Source: UBA877 sp034436335
Lineage (GTDB): Bacteria; Chloroflexota; Anaerolineae; Anaerolineales; Villigracilaceae
DNA: 64,000 nt
Reading direction: 5' to 3'
Assembly: GCA_034436335.1 (NCBI GenBank)
Contig: DAOTVO010000031.1
Coordinates: 36,928 to 100,927, forward strand
This document shows, piece by piece, positions 56,644 to 64,000 of this stretch. The stretch's first letter is position 1; each line of letters begins with the position of its first letter. Under the pieces are notes generated by a model. That model searched no databases, was not told where the DNA came from, and was given only the letters and a program-made list of their open reading frames with translations. A program made the translations under genes and the position numbers.

Positions 56644-57537
56644 ATGGACTGGACCTTGATTTTGTGCGTCGTTACCTTTATCTTCATCTTGTTCGTCATC
56701 TTTTTGATGAACGCTATCCGTATCGTCCCCGAGTACCAGCGCCTGGTGGTCTTCCGCCTTGGCCGCTGTATCGGGCAAAAGGGGCCGGGCCTGATTTTGC
56801 TCATTCCCATCGTTGATAAGGCCGTCAAGGTGGACCTGCGCGAGCAGGTGCGCGAAATCCCGCATCAGACCTCGATCACCAAAGACAATGCACCTATTTC
56901 GATTGACTTCCTTTGGTATTACAAAGTGCTCGACCCGTCTCAGTCGGTGCTGCAGGTTGGGAACTTCGAGGTAGCCGCCCAGGGTATGGCGACCACCACC
57001 CTGCGCGCCGTCATCGGCGGCATCATGTTGGATGACGTTCTCTCCCAGCGCGAGCACATCAATCAGACCCTGCGCGTCAAACTGGACGAAGTGACCGAGC
57101 GCTGGGGTGTGAAAGTAACGAATGTTGAAATTCGCGAAATCATCCCGCCACGCGAAGTCCAGGAGGCCATGAACCGCCAGATGTCGGCCGAGCGCGTCCG
57201 CCGCGCGGTGGTGACCGAGTCGACCGGTACGCGCGAAGCGGCCATCAACGTCGCCGAAGGGGAGAAACAGGCCGCTATCCTGAAAGCCGAGGGCCAGAAG
57301 CAGGCCGCCATCCTGGAAGCCGAAGGCCAGAAACAGGCCCAAGTGTTGAAGGCGGAAGGCTTCGCCGAAGCGCTGGAGAAAATCTTCGCCGCCGCCAAGA
57401 GCGTGGACCAGAAGACAATGACCCTGCAATACTTCGAGACCCTCAAGGCGCTCGGCGCCGGCTCGGCCACCAAGTTCATCTTCCCGATGGAATTTACCAG
57501 CCTACTGGAGAATTTCGTCAAGGGGAAAGATAAGTGA
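56644..57537 (+). CDS. SPFH/band 7 slipin-type protein
   Basis: A 297-residue membrane protein: one N-terminal helix (ILCVVTFIFILFVIFLMNAI), band 7 domain (VPEYQRLVVFRLGRCIGQKGPGL; TSITKDNAPISIDFLWYYKV), then a repetitive coiled coil in which a 12-residue unit AEGQKQAAILEA recurs about four times (residues 210-245). It pairs with NfeD just upstream, an arrangement conserved in bacteria for membrane-domain organisation. AGGAGG lies before the start. Confidence 0.94.
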   Translation: MDWTLILCVVTFIFILFVIFLMNAIRIVPEYQRLVVFRLGRCIGQKGPGLILLIPIVDKAVKVDLREQVREIPHQTSITKDNAPISIDFLWYYKVLDPSQSVLQVGNFEVAAQGMATTTLRAVIGGIMLDDVLSQREHINQTLRVKLDEVTERWGVKVTNVEIREIIPPREVQEAMNRQMSAERVRRAVVTESTGTREAAINVAEGEKQAAILKAEGQKQAAILEAEGQKQAQVLKAEGFAEALEKIFAAAKSVDQKTMTLQYFETLKALGAGSATKFIFPMEFTSLLENFVKGKDK

Positions 57538-57622
57538 GAAGTCGAGAAATAAAAAGTAAAGAGTAAAATAGAGGCCTCTCGCATGACGCGAGAGGTTTCT
57601 TACTTCTCGCTTCTTACTCTTT
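57535..57622. repeat. AAAGTAAAGAGTAAAA phrase repeat around a terminator
   Basis: GAGAAGTCGAGAAATAAAAAG and GTAAAGAGTAAAA on the left and TTACTTCTCGCTTCTTACTC on the right are imperfect inverted arms around the terminator hairpin. The right arm abuts the GNAT start codon, which has no Shine-Dalgarno. Confidence 0.6.
57575..57600 (+). terminator. Terminator after the SPFH gene
   Basis: CCTCTCGC / GCGAGAGG with a 5-nt loop followed by TTTCTT on the plus strand. Confidence 0.8.
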
Positions 57623-57623
57623 T

Positions 57624-58067
57624 ATGGACATCCTCCCCGCCACCCTGCGCGACCTGCCATCCCTGCGCCGCATCGAACAGGTCTCTTTCCCCAAAGACGC
57701 CTGGCCGCTTTTGGACCTGATAGCCGTCCTCACCTACCCGGAGGTGGTACGCCTGAAAGCCGTGATAGATGGCCGCATGGTCGGCTTCATCGCCGGCGAC
57801 CTGCGCCGCAGCGAGGGGGTGGGGTGGATTGCCACCATCGCCGTCCTGCCAGAATACCGCCGCCGCGGCATCGGGCGGGCGCTTCTGCGAGCCTGTGAAG
57901 CCCAAATGAAAACCTCCCGCTTCCGCCTGTGCGTCCGCACCGACAATTTTGAGGCAATCAACATGTATGAGCAAGAGGGCTATCAGCGCGCCGACATTTG
58001 GCGCGGCTATTACAACGACGGGGGTGACGCGCTAATCATGGAAAAATTCAATCCCGATGGACTATAA
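57624..58067 (+). CDS. GNAT-family N-acetyltransferase (RimI-like)
   Basis: A 147-residue acetyltransferase. The acetyl-CoA motif is VLPEYRRRGIGRALLRACE (Q/R-x-x-G-x-G/A form) and the C-terminal half has NFEAINMYEQEGYQRADIWRGYY, close to RimI-type protein N-terminal acetyltransferases. The substrate is not known. The start ATG at 57624 has no ribosome site; a phrase repeat sits there. It overlaps the control region of rnd at its end. Confidence 0.85.
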   Translation: MDILPATLRDLPSLRRIEQVSFPKDAWPLLDLIAVLTYPEVVRLKAVIDGRMVGFIAGDLRRSEGVGWIATIAVLPEYRRRGIGRALLRACEAQMKTSRFRLCVRTDNFEAINMYEQEGYQRADIWRGYYNDGGDALIMEKFNPDGL

Positions 58068-58068
58068 T
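58063..58068 (+). promoter_or_regulatory. -10 box just upstream of the RNase D start
   Basis: TATAAT ends 6 nt before the ATG at 58075 and overlaps the GNAT stop. It would give a leaderless message, but no clear -35 is present, so it is tentative. Confidence 0.4.
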
Positions 58069-58074
58069 CGCCGC

Positions 58075-59199
58075 ATGTCTGACGTTCTGCCGCCGCCCCT
58101 CTGGATAGACCGCCCCGAAGACCTGGAGCGTCTCATTCCTCTATTGCTCGCCGAGCCGCGCCTGGCCGTGGATACCGAGTCCAATTCCTTGCACGCCTAC
58201 CGCGAACAGGTTTGTCTCATCCAGTTTTCCACCCCTGCCGCCGATTACCTGCTCGACCCGCTGAGCCTCTCTGACCTTTCCCCGCTTGCCCCCTTGTTTG
58301 CCCATCCGGGCATCGAAAAAATCTTCCATGCCGCCGAATACGATCTCATCTGCCTGAAACGCGATTTCGGTTTTCAGGTGGTCAACATCTTCGACACCAT
58401 GCAAAGCGCGCGCATTCTCCGTTACCCCCAGGTAGGGCTGGATGCGCTGCTTGGCATCAAGTATGGCCTGCATTTGAATAAGCGCTACCAGAAAGCCAAC
58501 TGGGCCGAGCGGCCGCTTTCCTCCGAGATGCTCAACTATGCCCGTCTTGATACACGCTACCTCGTTCGACTGCGAGACGATTTGCAGGCCGAACTCCAGG
58601 CCGCCGGTCTCTGGCCGCTGGCGCAGGAAGAATTCGTCCGCCTGTCGAAACTGGAAGGCAGCGGCCGCGCCGAAACATCTTCCTGGGAGCGGCTCAGCCG
58701 AAGCGCAAAACTCAATGATCGGCAATTGGCCCTGCTCAAAGCCCTTTGCGACTGGCGAGACCAGACCGCAGAACGCCTCGGCCGGCCAGCCTTCAAGGTC
58801 ATTGACGACAAACGATTGATTGCGATTGCAATGGCCGCGCCTCCCCGGCCAGGCGACCTGAACGGGATGCTCAGCGACTACCAGCGGCGGCGGTTCGGAG
58901 CGGAGATTCTACGCGCTGCTGAAAGCAGTTCGAACACTCCACCGCCGCGCCGGGCACGCTTCCCGCGCCCAGGCGCCGCCTTCCTTGAACGCTCCAACGC
59001 TCTCGGTCAGTGGCGCAAACGCCAGGCCCAGAAACTGCATCTCGAATCGGACATCATCCTGCCCAGGGTTTGGATGCAAACCATCGCCGAACAGGCCCCG
59101 CGTACACTTGAAGAACTTGCCGCTCTGATGCCCGACTCTCCCTGGCGGCTGGAAAAATTCGGCCCTGAAATCCTGAAAGTTATCAAGGAGATTCCCTGA
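58075..59199 (+). CDS. rnd: Ribonuclease D-like 3'-5' exoribonuclease
   Basis: A 374-residue DEDDy-type nuclease for tRNA and small RNA 3' trimming. Exo motifs: LAVDTESNSLHA (D-x-E), FHAAEYDLICLKRDFG, and Y-x3-D in NYARLDTRYL. An HRDC domain follows (about 215-285, LNDRQLALLKALCDWRDQTAERLG) and a second helical region to the C-terminus. ATG at 58075 gives MSDVLPPPLWIDRPEDLE; the 6-codon extension upstream is less likely. The next gene starts 16 nt later. Confidence 0.9.
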   Translation: MSDVLPPPLWIDRPEDLERLIPLLLAEPRLAVDTESNSLHAYREQVCLIQFSTPAADYLLDPLSLSDLSPLAPLFAHPGIEKIFHAAEYDLICLKRDFGFQVVNIFDTMQSARILRYPQVGLDALLGIKYGLHLNKRYQKANWAERPLSSEMLNYARLDTRYLVRLRDDLQAELQAAGLWPLAQEEFVRLSKLEGSGRAETSSWERLSRSAKLNDRQLALLKALCDWRDQTAERLGRPAFKVIDDKRLIAIAMAAPPRPGDLNGMLSDYQRRRFGAEILRAAESSSNTPPPRRARFPRPGAAFLERSNALGQWRKRQAQKLHLESDIILPRVWMQTIAEQAPRTLEELAALMPDSPWRLEKFGPEILKVIKEIP

Positions 59200-59215
59200 C
59201 CCTGTGGAGGCTGCT

Positions 59216-60610
59216 GTGAGAATCACCTTCAACGGCGCTGCCCAAACCGTCACCGGCTCACAATATCTGCTGGAAGCCAACGGCGCGAAGGTTCTGCTCG
59301 AATGCGGCCTTTTTCAGGGCCGCCGCGCCGAGACGTACGAACGCAACCTCAATTTCCGTTTCGACCCTACCTCGCCGGATGCCGTTCTTCTTTCCCACGC
59401 GCACATTGACCATAGCGGCAACCTGCCCAACCTGGTCAAACAAGGCTTCAGTGGCCCAATTTACGCTACCCCTGCCACCGCCGATTTGGCAGACATTATG
59501 CTGCGCGACTCCGGTCACATCCAGGAAGCCGACGCCGCCTATCTGAACAAACGCAGGGCCAAGCGCGGCGAACCGCCCATTGAGCCGCTCTACACCGAAG
59601 AAGACGCCGCCCAGGTGGCGCCGCTTTTCCACCCGCGGCCCTATGAGCAGCCCTTCGAGGTCGCGCCGGGCATCACGGCCCAATTCTTCGACGCCGGACA
59701 CATCCTCGGCTCTGCCGCCATCCGGCTCGAGGTCCGCGAAAACGGACGCACGACGCGCCTGTGGTTTTCGGGTGACATCGGCCGCCGCGACCTTCCCCTC
59801 CTGCGCGACCCGGTACTTCCCTTCGACGCCGATTACCTGATGATGGAATGCACCTACGGCGACAAGCCACACCGCGACCCGATGCAGGCGCATCTGGAGT
59901 TCCATGAAACCGTTCTGCGGACGGTGCGGCGCGGCGGAAAAGTCATCATCCCCGCTTTTGCCGTCGGCCGCACCCAGGAACTGGTTTACAGTCTGCACAT
60001 GATGAACGCCGCCGGAACCCTGCGCGTGCCGGTGTACGTGGACAGCCCACTGGCCTTGCACGCCACGCAGGTTTTCGAGCGGCATCCAGAGTGCTATGAT
60101 GAGCAAACCCTGCAGTTCATCCGATTGGGCAAGCATCCAGCGCTTTCTTTCGACGGGCTGAAATACGTCCAGACCGTGGAAGAATCCAAGTCCCTCAACG
60201 AGCGCCGCGAGCCCATGGTCATCATCTCCGCTTCCGGCATGGCCGAAGCAGGGCGCATTTTGCACCACCTCAAGAACAACATCGAAGACCCCAAGAATAC
60301 CATCCTGATTGTCGGCTGGCAGGCCCCTGATACGTTGGGCAGGCGGCTGGCCGAGCGCCAGATGGAGGTGCGCATCTTCGGTGAGACCTACATTCGGCGC
60401 GCCGAAGTGGTGACCATCGGCGGCCTCTCGGCCCACGCCGGCCAGGATTTTTTGCTGACCTATGCCAAAGCGATTGGCAAAACGCTTAAGGGGATTTTCC
60501 TTGTGCATGGAGAACCGAAAGCGGCCAATGCTTTTCGTGATGCCCTGGAAGTCAAAGGATATTTACAGCAGGTGTTTTTCCCTTATATTTCAAACTTGAG
60601 TTTAGAGTAG
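59216..60610 (+). CDS. Beta-CASP metallo-beta-lactamase-fold hydrolase, 3' end altered by IS
   Basis: A 464-residue MBL-fold beta-CASP protein (RNA-processing exonuclease group, like YsH1/CPSF73-related bacterial proteins). Zn motif HAHIDHSG, then DAGHILGSAAI, beta-CASP GRTQELVYSL, and VTIGGLSAHAGQ. GTG at 59216 has GGAGG 6 nt upstream. The final codons NLSLE and the TAG stop are supplied by the left terminal repeat of the adjacent insertion sequence (60592-60607), so the natural C-terminus has been replaced by a few residues. The catalytic parts are intact. Confidence 0.9.
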   Translation: MRITFNGAAQTVTGSQYLLEANGAKVLLECGLFQGRRAETYERNLNFRFDPTSPDAVLLSHAHIDHSGNLPNLVKQGFSGPIYATPATADLADIMLRDSGHIQEADAAYLNKRRAKRGEPPIEPLYTEEDAAQVAPLFHPRPYEQPFEVAPGITAQFFDAGHILGSAAIRLEVRENGRTTRLWFSGDIGRRDLPLLRDPVLPFDADYLMMECTYGDKPHRDPMQAHLEFHETVLRTVRRGGKVIIPAFAVGRTQELVYSLHMMNAAGTLRVPVYVDSPLALHATQVFERHPECYDEQTLQFIRLGKHPALSFDGLKYVQTVEESKSLNERREPMVIISASGMAEAGRILHHLKNNIEDPKNTILIVGWQAPDTLGRRLAERQMEVRIFGETYIRRAEVVTIGGLSAHAGQDFLLTYAKAIGKTLKGIFLVHGEPKAANAFRDALEVKGYLQQVFFPYISNLSLE

Positions 60611-62056
60611 CAGAATAGCGCACGCTTCGCGTGCGAAACGATCTGAGCCTTAACAAGAAAAGCAAATACCAGTTATGCAGGCGCAGCGGATGGTTTTGGC
60701 GCGATTTTGGACTTGAAAACCACCGGATAGCGAGGTCGCGGGGACGGCCGATAGTTTTTTTGCCTGCCGAGGCCTTTTCCGGCAGGTCTGGGACTATGGG
60801 CCGGTGTGCCCAACCTCAACAAAAATGCCAGCATGGAGCGTTGCACCTGATAGGGCGTGAGTTTGGCGCCCGTTTCCTTTTTCTGCAGATACCAGGCGGG
60901 ACGGTTTTCCTTGACTTCGTCCCGCGTCAAAAGCAATTGCCAATAGGCGAGGGCGCACACCCACATCCAGTGTTGAGCGCTGACCAGATTGGGAGAGCGG
61001 TTGCTGCCCAGACCCATGTGCTGCTTCAAGAAACGGAATAGATGCTCGATGGCAAAACGCCACACATACATGCGGCACAGGTCAGATAAGGCAATGTCAT
61101 CCCGGCCCCGTCCAAAACAGCCACATCGGACGTTTGTAGCGTGGCGTGCCGTCTTCCTTCAAAAACTCCACCTGTACCAGCGAGCCAACCAACTCGGCGA
61201 GCTTCTTGAAGTGCAGGTTCTTCCATAAGGACACGCGTACAGTCTGTTTGCCCAACGCAAATGTTTCCGTCCGATCGGGAGCGCGATGAGCCTTGTTCAA
61301 GTAAAAGGGCTTGCCGTGCTTGGGCGGTCTGCCTTTCGCGCCGGGCGGCTTCGGTTTGGGATTTTCATACAAAACCCGATTGCTGGCAAGCCGCACCAGT
61401 GCAAAAACGCCCTGCAGCCACTGAAAAATGCCCAAAAACAGGTGGTCGGCATAGCGGCTATCGGCCACTACCACCTTTGGGGCTGGATCGCGCTGGTTCA
61501 ATTCTGTCACCTGAACCGCCGCCACCTGGGTATCGGTAGATTGGGTATCAATCCGTTCAATATCCACTGGCGCAGCCCAGGAAGTGCCGAAGTTCACCAG
61601 GCGCACCAGCCAAGAGTACTTGTGCCCGTAGCGCACGGGCTCCTTTTGGTTCGATTTCAACACCCCCCGATCCGGCAGGGTTTCTGCCTGTTTCCGTTCA
61701 TTCGCAGTGGCATCCGCAGCGTACACCTTGTATCCCGCAATGGTTTCGCTGTCGCTTGGAACGCAATGCGGCAACAAGGCCAAGAGATCATCCAGGTTCA
61801 TCTCGCCGTTTTCCAGACCATCGTAGACGCTGGAAAACTTCCGCTCAAACGGCGTTTCTTCGCTCAACGCCACAGGCGAACTGACATGACCGGCGACTGT
61901 CAGGGCGTCCACCAAATTGAACAAGGCGGCAGCCCGTTTGACAAAAGTTTGGTATACTGCTTCTCGGAACTCGCTGATTTTGTTTTTGTACACAAAAAAA
62001 ACTTTACCAGCAAGTTCCATTTTTGTTAAGGCGCTTTGAGCTCTAAACTCAAGTTT
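60592..62056 (-). mobile_element. Insertion sequence with 16-bp terminal inverted repeats
   Basis: AAACTTGAGTTTAGAG (60592-60607) and its exact inverse CTCTAAACTCAAGTTT (62041-62056) bound a 1465-bp unit that contains one broken transposase gene. A further GCCTTAACAA is shared inside both ends. I could not find a clear target-site duplication. The left end lies inside the 3' end of the beta-CASP gene, the right end in the gap before crtB. Confidence 0.85.
60673..62020 (-). pseudogene. DDE-type transposase, frameshifted
   Basis: Two frames make one protein of about 448 residues: 62020-61097 (307 residues, ending MWLFWTGPG) and, after one extra base near 61098, the continuing frame DDIALSDLCRMYVWRFAIEHLFRFLKQHMGL to 60673. 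The second part holds the IEH-x-FRFLKQ signature with the catalytic Glu typical of IS4/IS701-like transposases; the first part has VVADSRYADHLFL. The extra G is in a GGGGCCGGGATG tract, so programmed slippage or a recent mutation are both possible. Confidence 0.8.
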
Positions 62057-62084
62057 TTAAAAGGTGATGAGGAGATGTTTATTT

Positions 62085-62203
62085 GACTTTATTCTCACCG
62101 CCAAGACGCCAAGCGAATTTGCAAGCCGCCAAGGGCTTTTCTTGGCGAATTCAGGAAGATTCCTGGCGCCCTGCGCGTCTTGGCGGTTATTACGGATAAA
62201 GTC
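62085..62203. mobile_element. MITE-like palindromic element with CGCCAAG words
   Basis: Outer ends GACTTTAT (62085-62092) and ATAAAGTC (62196-62203) are exact inverses, and 13-bp inner arms ACCGCCAAGACGC (62097-62109) and GCGTCTTGGCGGT (62175-62187) also match exactly. The middle has CGCCAAG and CTTGGCG hairpin words. It ends at the crtB stop codon, where it may act as a terminator. No ORF. Confidence 0.7.
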
Positions 62204-63177
62204 TACTTATCATACCAGATGACAGTATCTTCCAGCGCCTGGGCCTTGAGCCAGATGCCGGGCAGACGGCGGACTTTGCCCCAGGCGCTCAGATGGGCGC
62301 GGCGGGAGAAGACGTCGTAATCGTGCGCCTCGATGTCCTCCAGGATGGCCTCGTAGAGGTCGGCGGCGGCGGCGATGGCGAAGCGGCCATCGGCCTCCAG
62401 CATGGCAATCCCCGGCCAGGATTCGGCATACAGGTGGCGGACGCGCTCGATTTGAAAGCGCATGAACCTGCGCCAGGCGGGTGTCACTTTGGCGGAGGCG
62501 ATGTCGGCCTCCGTCAGGCCGAAGCGCCGCAGGTCTTCTTGCGGCAGGTAGAGGCGGCCGTTCTTCCAGTCCTCGCCCACATCGCGCAGGATGTTGGTCA
62601 TCTGCAGGGCGACGCCCAGTTTGATGGCATACGGCACGGCCTCGGGGCCGCGAAAGCCGATGATGTGCATCGCCATCAGGCCAACGGTGGAGGCGACCGC
62701 GTAGGCGTAGGCCGCCAGTTCGTCAAAAGTCTCGTAGCGCGATTGGGACAGGTCGCAGGCGACGCCGTCGAGCAGTTGTTCGGCGTAACGGGTCGGGATG
62801 GCAAAACGGGCGCGAGTATCGGCCCAGGCAAGGGCGACCAGGTCGGCCTCGGGGGGATGAACGGCCAGGGCGCGGCGGCGCCAGGCGTCGAGTTCATCCG
62901 GCCGCCCGGCGTGCAGACTGCGGTCCACGATGTCGTCGCTGACGCGGCAGAAGGCGTAGAGGGCGCGCGCCGCCCGACGTTTGTCCTTCGGCAGCAGACC
63001 GGAGGCCAGGGAAAAGGTCCGGCTGTGACGGCGGGTGATCTCGGCGCAGGCTTGGTAGGCCCGCCGCAGCAGAGCCGGGTCTGCCGTCGTCGTCGCAGGC
63101 GCAGAGAGGGCGTTGAGGCCTTCGTGCGCCAGGTCAACCAGGCGGGCTTCCCCGGGCAGGGCAGTTTGCAAAGTCAT
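62203..63177 (-). CDS. crtB: Squalene/phytoene synthase family enzyme
   Basis: A 324-residue prenyl-pyrophosphate condensing enzyme. The two Asp-rich motifs are RVSDDIVD (in AFCRVSDDIVDRS) and NILRDVGEDWKNGRLYLPQEDL. The ATG at 63177 has GGAGGT 6 nt upstream; the longer frame is rejected. Next to a CrtI-type desaturase on the same strand (transcribed from the right), it most likely makes phytoene for a carotenoid; a C30 product cannot be excluded. Confidence 0.92.
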   Translation of the reverse strand: MTLQTALPGEARLVDLAHEGLNALSAPATTTADPALLRRAYQACAEITRRHSRTFSLASGLLPKDKRRAARALYAFCRVSDDIVDRSLHAGRPDELDAWRRRALAVHPPEADLVALAWADTRARFAIPTRYAEQLLDGVACDLSQSRYETFDELAAYAYAVASTVGLMAMHIIGFRGPEAVPYAIKLGVALQMTNILRDVGEDWKNGRLYLPQEDLRRFGLTEADIASAKVTPAWRRFMRFQIERVRHLYAESWPGIAMLEADGRFAIAAAADLYEAILEDIEAHDYDVFSRRAHLSAWGKVRRLPGIWLKAQALEDTVIWYDK

Positions 63178-63276
63178 CGTGTACCTCCAGGGACGATCTA
63201 CCGGTAAGAGAAGAGCGGAAAAAGCGGTGATGAGCAGGCGGCGGAAGGAGCGGCGCGGTTTCATGCTTCAAAATCC

Positions 63277-63298
63277 GGCCAACTGCAAGCAGTTGGCC
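63277..63298. repeat. Hairpin GGCCAACTG-CAAG-CAGTTGGCC at the crtI end
   Basis: A perfect 9-bp stem with a CAAG loop that reaches the crtI stop codon. Same size and central GCAAG as the hairpins at 34836 and 46075 but a different stem. Confidence 0.65.
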
Positions 63299-64000
63299 TA
63301 CTGCTCCTTCAGAATGCGTTCGGTGGTCAGTTTGGCCGAGAGCAGGACGATCGGCAGGCCGGTGCCGGGGTGGGTGGAGGCGCCGGCAAAGTACAGGTTG
63401 CCGTAGCGGGGATGACGGTTGTGCGGGCGCAGGTAGCCGACCTGCAGGAAGTTGTGGCTGAGGCCGAAGGCCGAACCTTTCGCCAGGTTGAGCGCCTGGA
63501 GATACTCCGGCGGGCCGATCGTCTCCTCGAAGAGGATGCGGCGGCCGAGATCTTTGACGCCGATGCCCTCCAGGCGTTCGATGACGAAGCGGCGGGCGCG
63601 CTCGCGCAGGGCGGCCCAGTCCTGCGGACGGCTCTCGTCCAGGTGGCCGACCGGCACGAGAATCATCAGCCCGTCGCCGTCGGGCGGGGCAAAGGAGGGG
63701 TCGGTGCGCGAGGCGGCGTTGACGTAGAAGGAGGGCGTTTCCGGCAAGGTCAGTTCCTTGAAGATTTTGTCGAAGGAGGGCTTGTACTCGTCATCGGCCA
63801 GGAAGACGTTGTGGTGCAGGATTTCGGGCGATTTTTCGCCCTGCACGCCCCAGTAGAACATCAGCGCCGAGGAGGTGTATTTCTTGCGCGCCAGTTTGGC
63901 GGCGCTGCCGTCCTCGGGCAGAAGATGGGCGTAGACGTAGGGCAGGTCGGCGTTGGCGACGACCACATCGGCGGGGACGAAGGTGCCGTCTTCGAGGACG
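63298..64000 (-). CDS. crtI: Phytoene desaturase (CrtI-type), 5' part outside the window
   Basis: The C-terminal 233 residues of a FAD-dependent carotenoid desaturase: DVVVANADLPYVYAHLLP, LMFYWGVQGE, LMILVPVGHLDES and the final NLYFAGASTHPGTGLPIVLLSAKLTTERIL, which is the C-terminal FAD motif of CrtI/CrtN. It precedes crtB on the same strand with a 120-nt gap. The start lies beyond the right edge. The family may take phytoene or dehydrosqualene; the CrtB partner favours phytoene. Confidence 0.92.
   Translation of the reverse strand, partial: VLEDGTFVPADVVVANADLPYVYAHLLPEDGSAAKLARKKYTSSALMFYWGVQGEKSPEILHHNVFLADDEYKPSFDKIFKELTLPETPSFYVNAASRTDPSFAPPDGDGLMILVPVGHLDESRPQDWAALRERARRFVIERLEGIGVKDLGRRILFEETIGPPEYLQALNLAKGSAFGLSHNFLQVGYLRPHNRHPRYGNLYFAGASTHPGTGLPIVLLSAKLTTERILKEQ

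Noticed and set aside
60580..62065. Target-site duplication for the insertion sequence
   Set aside because: Flanks (TATTTC on the left, TTAAAAGG on the right) do not match convincingly.
1..64000. tRNA, rRNA or phage genes
   Set aside because: I looked in the gaps for tRNA-like cloverleaf ends and for conserved rRNA segments and saw none; no phage structural genes were recognised.

Overview
The window is about 64 kb of GC-rich, gene-dense bacterial DNA with nearly every stretch assigned. Gene content points to a Chloroflexota bacterium, probably Anaerolineae-like; this is inference, as no rRNA gene is present. Supporting signs are a T-box leader before pheS, lipoproteins with Cys lipoboxes, a SUF operon of the SufBCD-SufS-SufU type, two cytochrome bd oxidases beside a sulfide:quinone reductase-like flavoprotein, a selenocysteine-containing SelD, squalene/phytoene synthase with a CrtI-type desaturase, and many degenerate short-word repeats between genes. 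I saw no tRNA, rRNA, CRISPR array or prophage.

Layout. 1-2.8 kb: 5' part of pheS under a T-box, a small lipoprotein and type III pantothenate kinase (coaX). 2.9-9.1 kb: one-carbon/methionine block with a homocysteine methyltransferase-MTHFR fusion and cobalamin-dependent methionine synthase (metH). 9.4-17.9 kb: BMP-like lipoprotein, Hsp20, an M23-SDR-AAC(3)-YjbQ operon, kbl, and a helicase-associated protein/GGDEF pair. 18-25.9 kb: two MFS transporters, three multi-spanning glycosyltransferase-like proteins and a second YjbQ. 26-31.2 kb: TetR regulator with an ABC efflux operon (permease, HlyD adaptor, two ATPases). 31.6-38.6 kb: DUF4013 protein and the SUF operon (sufC-B-D-hypothetical-S-U-Rieske). 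38.7-46 kb: respiratory block (Rrf2, cydAB copy 2, SQR-like protein plus a 38-aa small ORF, cydAB copy 1). 46-55.8 kb: gamma-glutamyltransferase, membrane proteins, SelD (in-frame UGA), an SPFH protein, a secreted repeat protein and wecB-wecC. 56-64 kb: NfeD/SPFH pair, GNAT, RNase D, a beta-CASP metallo-hydrolase truncated by an insertion sequence, then crtB and crtI.

The most unusual part is metH. Its reading frame carries three extra in-frame segments, each placed in a predicted surface loop and each made of GC-rich palindromic repeats. The middle one holds a complete DUF559 (VSR-like, PD-(D/E)XK type) nuclease domain between repeat arms. A related event, a 29-bp palindrome, lies in frame in the gamma-glutamyltransferase gene. 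Separately, at least a dozen intergenic spots carry degenerate phrase repeats (short words of about 8-15 bp repeated imperfectly, often also inverted). They often abut start codons, and every junction of the ABC operon has its own type.

Regulation that can be read directly: T-box with terminator (pheS), a TetR palindrome over a promoter, an Rrf2 promoter bracketed by two palindromes, strong sigma-70-type promoters for suf and cydA1, several clear intrinsic terminators, and a few starts with a -10 box only 6-7 nt upstream that look leaderless.
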